From Arcobacter sp. CECT 8983 (GTDB lineage Bacteria > Campylobacterota > Campylobacteria > Campylobacterales > Arcobacteraceae), in NCBI RefSeq assembly GCF_004118855.1, contig NZ_PDKF01000004.1, positions 645,604 to 709,603 on the forward strand: 64,000 nt of DNA. The letters run 5' to 3'. The notes below the pieces were generated by a model. It did no database searches, was not told where the DNA came from, and was given only the letters and a program-made list of their open reading frames with translations. Made by a program: the position numbers and the translations under genes. Within the stretch, counting starts at the first letter, position 1. Each line of letters begins with the position of its first letter. This document shows positions 26,401 through 29,400 of the stretch, in pieces.

Positions 26401-29400
26401 GACATCTATGATTTAGGTGATGGTAATGATATAGCTGAATCTGCATATGGTAATGACACTATTATTGGTGGAGCTGGAACAAATACTATTGATTATAGAT
26501 ATTATGAAGGAACAAATGGAATTGTCTTTGATGCAAATAATACTCAAACAATAGATGTAGATGTAAATAAAGATGGAATAAATGATTACACAAATATCAC
26601 TTTCCAAGAGATCCAAGATGATGGTACTGGTGCTACAGACCTTATATATCAAGTACAAAATATTTATACTGCTGACAATAATAACAGGGTAGATATTATT
26701 AGATTTGATGACCAAAACAATGAAATAAGAACATATGGTGGAAATGACACTATTGATGGTAGAGGTGGTGATGACCTAATTTATGGTGGAAATGGAAATG
26801 ACCTTATCAATGGTGGAACTGGAAATGATGAAATCCATGCTGGGAATAATAATGACACAGTTTATGGAGATGCTGGAGATGACCAAATCTATGGTGATGG
26901 TGGAGATGACTATATTGAAGGTGGATTAGGTTCTGATAACATAAATGCAGGTAGCGGCGATGATACTGTTTTAAATGATGAAGGAACTGATACTATTGAT
27001 GGTAGCACACATGGTGTTGGTGGTGATACTATGACATTTAAAGCGAATGGTTCAAATGGGGTTGTTGTAAACTTAAGTGGAACAACTTTAAATTATGATG
27101 CTACTTCAATTGCAGCAAATAGAACTATTGATACATATGGAAATACTGAAACAGTTACAAATATTGAAAATATAATTGGAACAGGAAATGATGATATTGT
27201 TCAAGGAAACAGTTCTGTTAATAGCTTAATTATGGGAAGTGGTGATGACACTATCTATGGTTCTTTAGGTAATGACTTCCTTAATGGAGAAGGTGGAACT
27301 GACCTTTTAGATTATTCTAACTTAAATAGTGGAGAAGGTGTAAATTTACAACTTGGAGATAATGCAACTATTGGTTTAAATAATCAAACTGTTAGAAATA
27401 TTGAAAATGCTAGAGGAAGCCAATACGAAGATAATATCACAGGTGATAATGGAGTTAATACACTTTGGGGTGGAGACTCAAATGATATTATCGATGGTCA
27501 AGACTCTAATGACTCTATTTATGGAGAAGATGGAGATGATACTTTAATTGGTGGAGCAGGTGCTGACCTTTTAGATGGTGGTGCAAATGGAACTGGAGAA
27601 GGTACAGGAGATACAGCAGATTATACTGATATTGGAGCAAAGGTTGTAATTGATTTAAATGAGTCTGGTAATGCAACTGCCTATGTAACTGGTGATGGAA
27701 ATGATACTTTAATAAATATTGAAAATCTAACAGGAAGTGCAGTTGGAGATGAACTATCAGGTAATAGTGGTCAAAACACAATTCTTGGAAATGCCGGAGA
27801 AGATATAATTGATGGTGAAGCTGGAAATGATTATATAGATGGTGGAGCTGATAATGATACTATTATTGGAGGATTAGGTAACGATACATTAAAAGGAAGT
27901 ACTGGAAATGATGTATTTGTAGCTTCTAATAATGATGGTGATGACAATATAGATGGTGGTGATGATATCGATATTGTTGATTATAGCAATGTAAATGGAC
28001 CATTAGATGTAACTTTAAATGCATCAGGTGGTACAGATAGTGTTATTACAATTGCTGGAAATGACACTCTTTCTAATATTGAAGGATTTATTGGTACTTC
28101 ATCAAATGATACTATGGTTGGTAATGATGAAAATAATGTATTTGAAGGTAGAGATGGTTCAGATACTTTAATTGGTAATGCAGGTGATGATACACTTCTT
28201 GGTGGTGAAGGAGATGACACACTAATTGGTGGAACTGGAAATGATATTATTGATGGTGGAAATGATGGAGCAAATGGTGACTGGGTAGATTACTCAGGAA
28301 GTACAAATGCTATTAATATCAACCTTAGAGCAGATGCCGATCATGCAACTGGTGAAGGAACTGACCAAATAAGATATATAGAAAATATCAATGTTGCAAA
28401 CAATGAAAATGGAAATATTGTACAAGGTGATGCAAATGATAACTCATTTGTAGCAGGAACTGGTGAAGATACTTTATCTTATGCTGGTTCTACTACTGCA
28501 GTTACTATTGACTTTGATTCTGGAACGGTAAGTGGAGATGGAGATGATAACTTTACAGATTTTGAAAACTTTATTGGTACAAACCAAAATGATGTTTTAA
28601 TAAATGATTCTGTAAAAGATGATACTGACTTTAAATCTTTTGATGCAAAAGGTGGTATTGATACAGCTGATTATTCTGCTTCAACTCAAGATATAACAGT
28701 TGATGTAAATGGTAATACTCAATCAGTATTAACTATTGGTGGAACTACAACTGATGAGTTAAATAATGTTGAAATTTTAAAAACTGGTTCAGGAGATGAT
28801 ACTTTTGTTGTAACTTCAACATCTGGACTTGATACTTTAGATGCAGGAAATGGAACAGATACTTTACAATTAAGTGGTAACTTAGACTTATCTTCAGTAA
28901 CACTTTTAAATTTTGAGAATATAGTGGTTGCCAATGGTGATACCTTAACATTAAGTGTAACAGATTTAGATAATCAAACATTAAATATTGAACTTCAAGG
29001 AAATGCAAACTTAATTATTGAAGGTACTTCAAATAATGCAGATTTTGATTTTGATAATATAACTATAAATAAAACAGGAACTGCAAATGGACTTGTTACT
29101 TTAGAGTTAGATAATACAATTGATTTAACATCAAAAAATATAAATGGTACAAATGATATTTTAGATGTAATTTCAGTTAATAATGGAACAACAACTATTT
29201 TAGAATCTCAAGCTACAACTTTAGATGAGGTAAATGGAAATGGAAGTGTTGTTGTAGAAGTTAGTGCAAATAGTTCAAGTGATTTTGGAACTATTTTAAA
29301 TTTATCAAATCCAGCAAATGAAACTATCAAATTTACTGGAAGCTCAACATTTACAGGAAGTTTTGGAGATTCTAATGTTGAAGTTGGTTCAGGATTTACT

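Noticed and set aside
6520..28860. Short direct DNA repeats resembling a CRISPR-like array
   Set aside because: The repeats are in-frame coding repeats of RTX nonapeptides with irregular spacing and no fixed spacer length; no cas genes.
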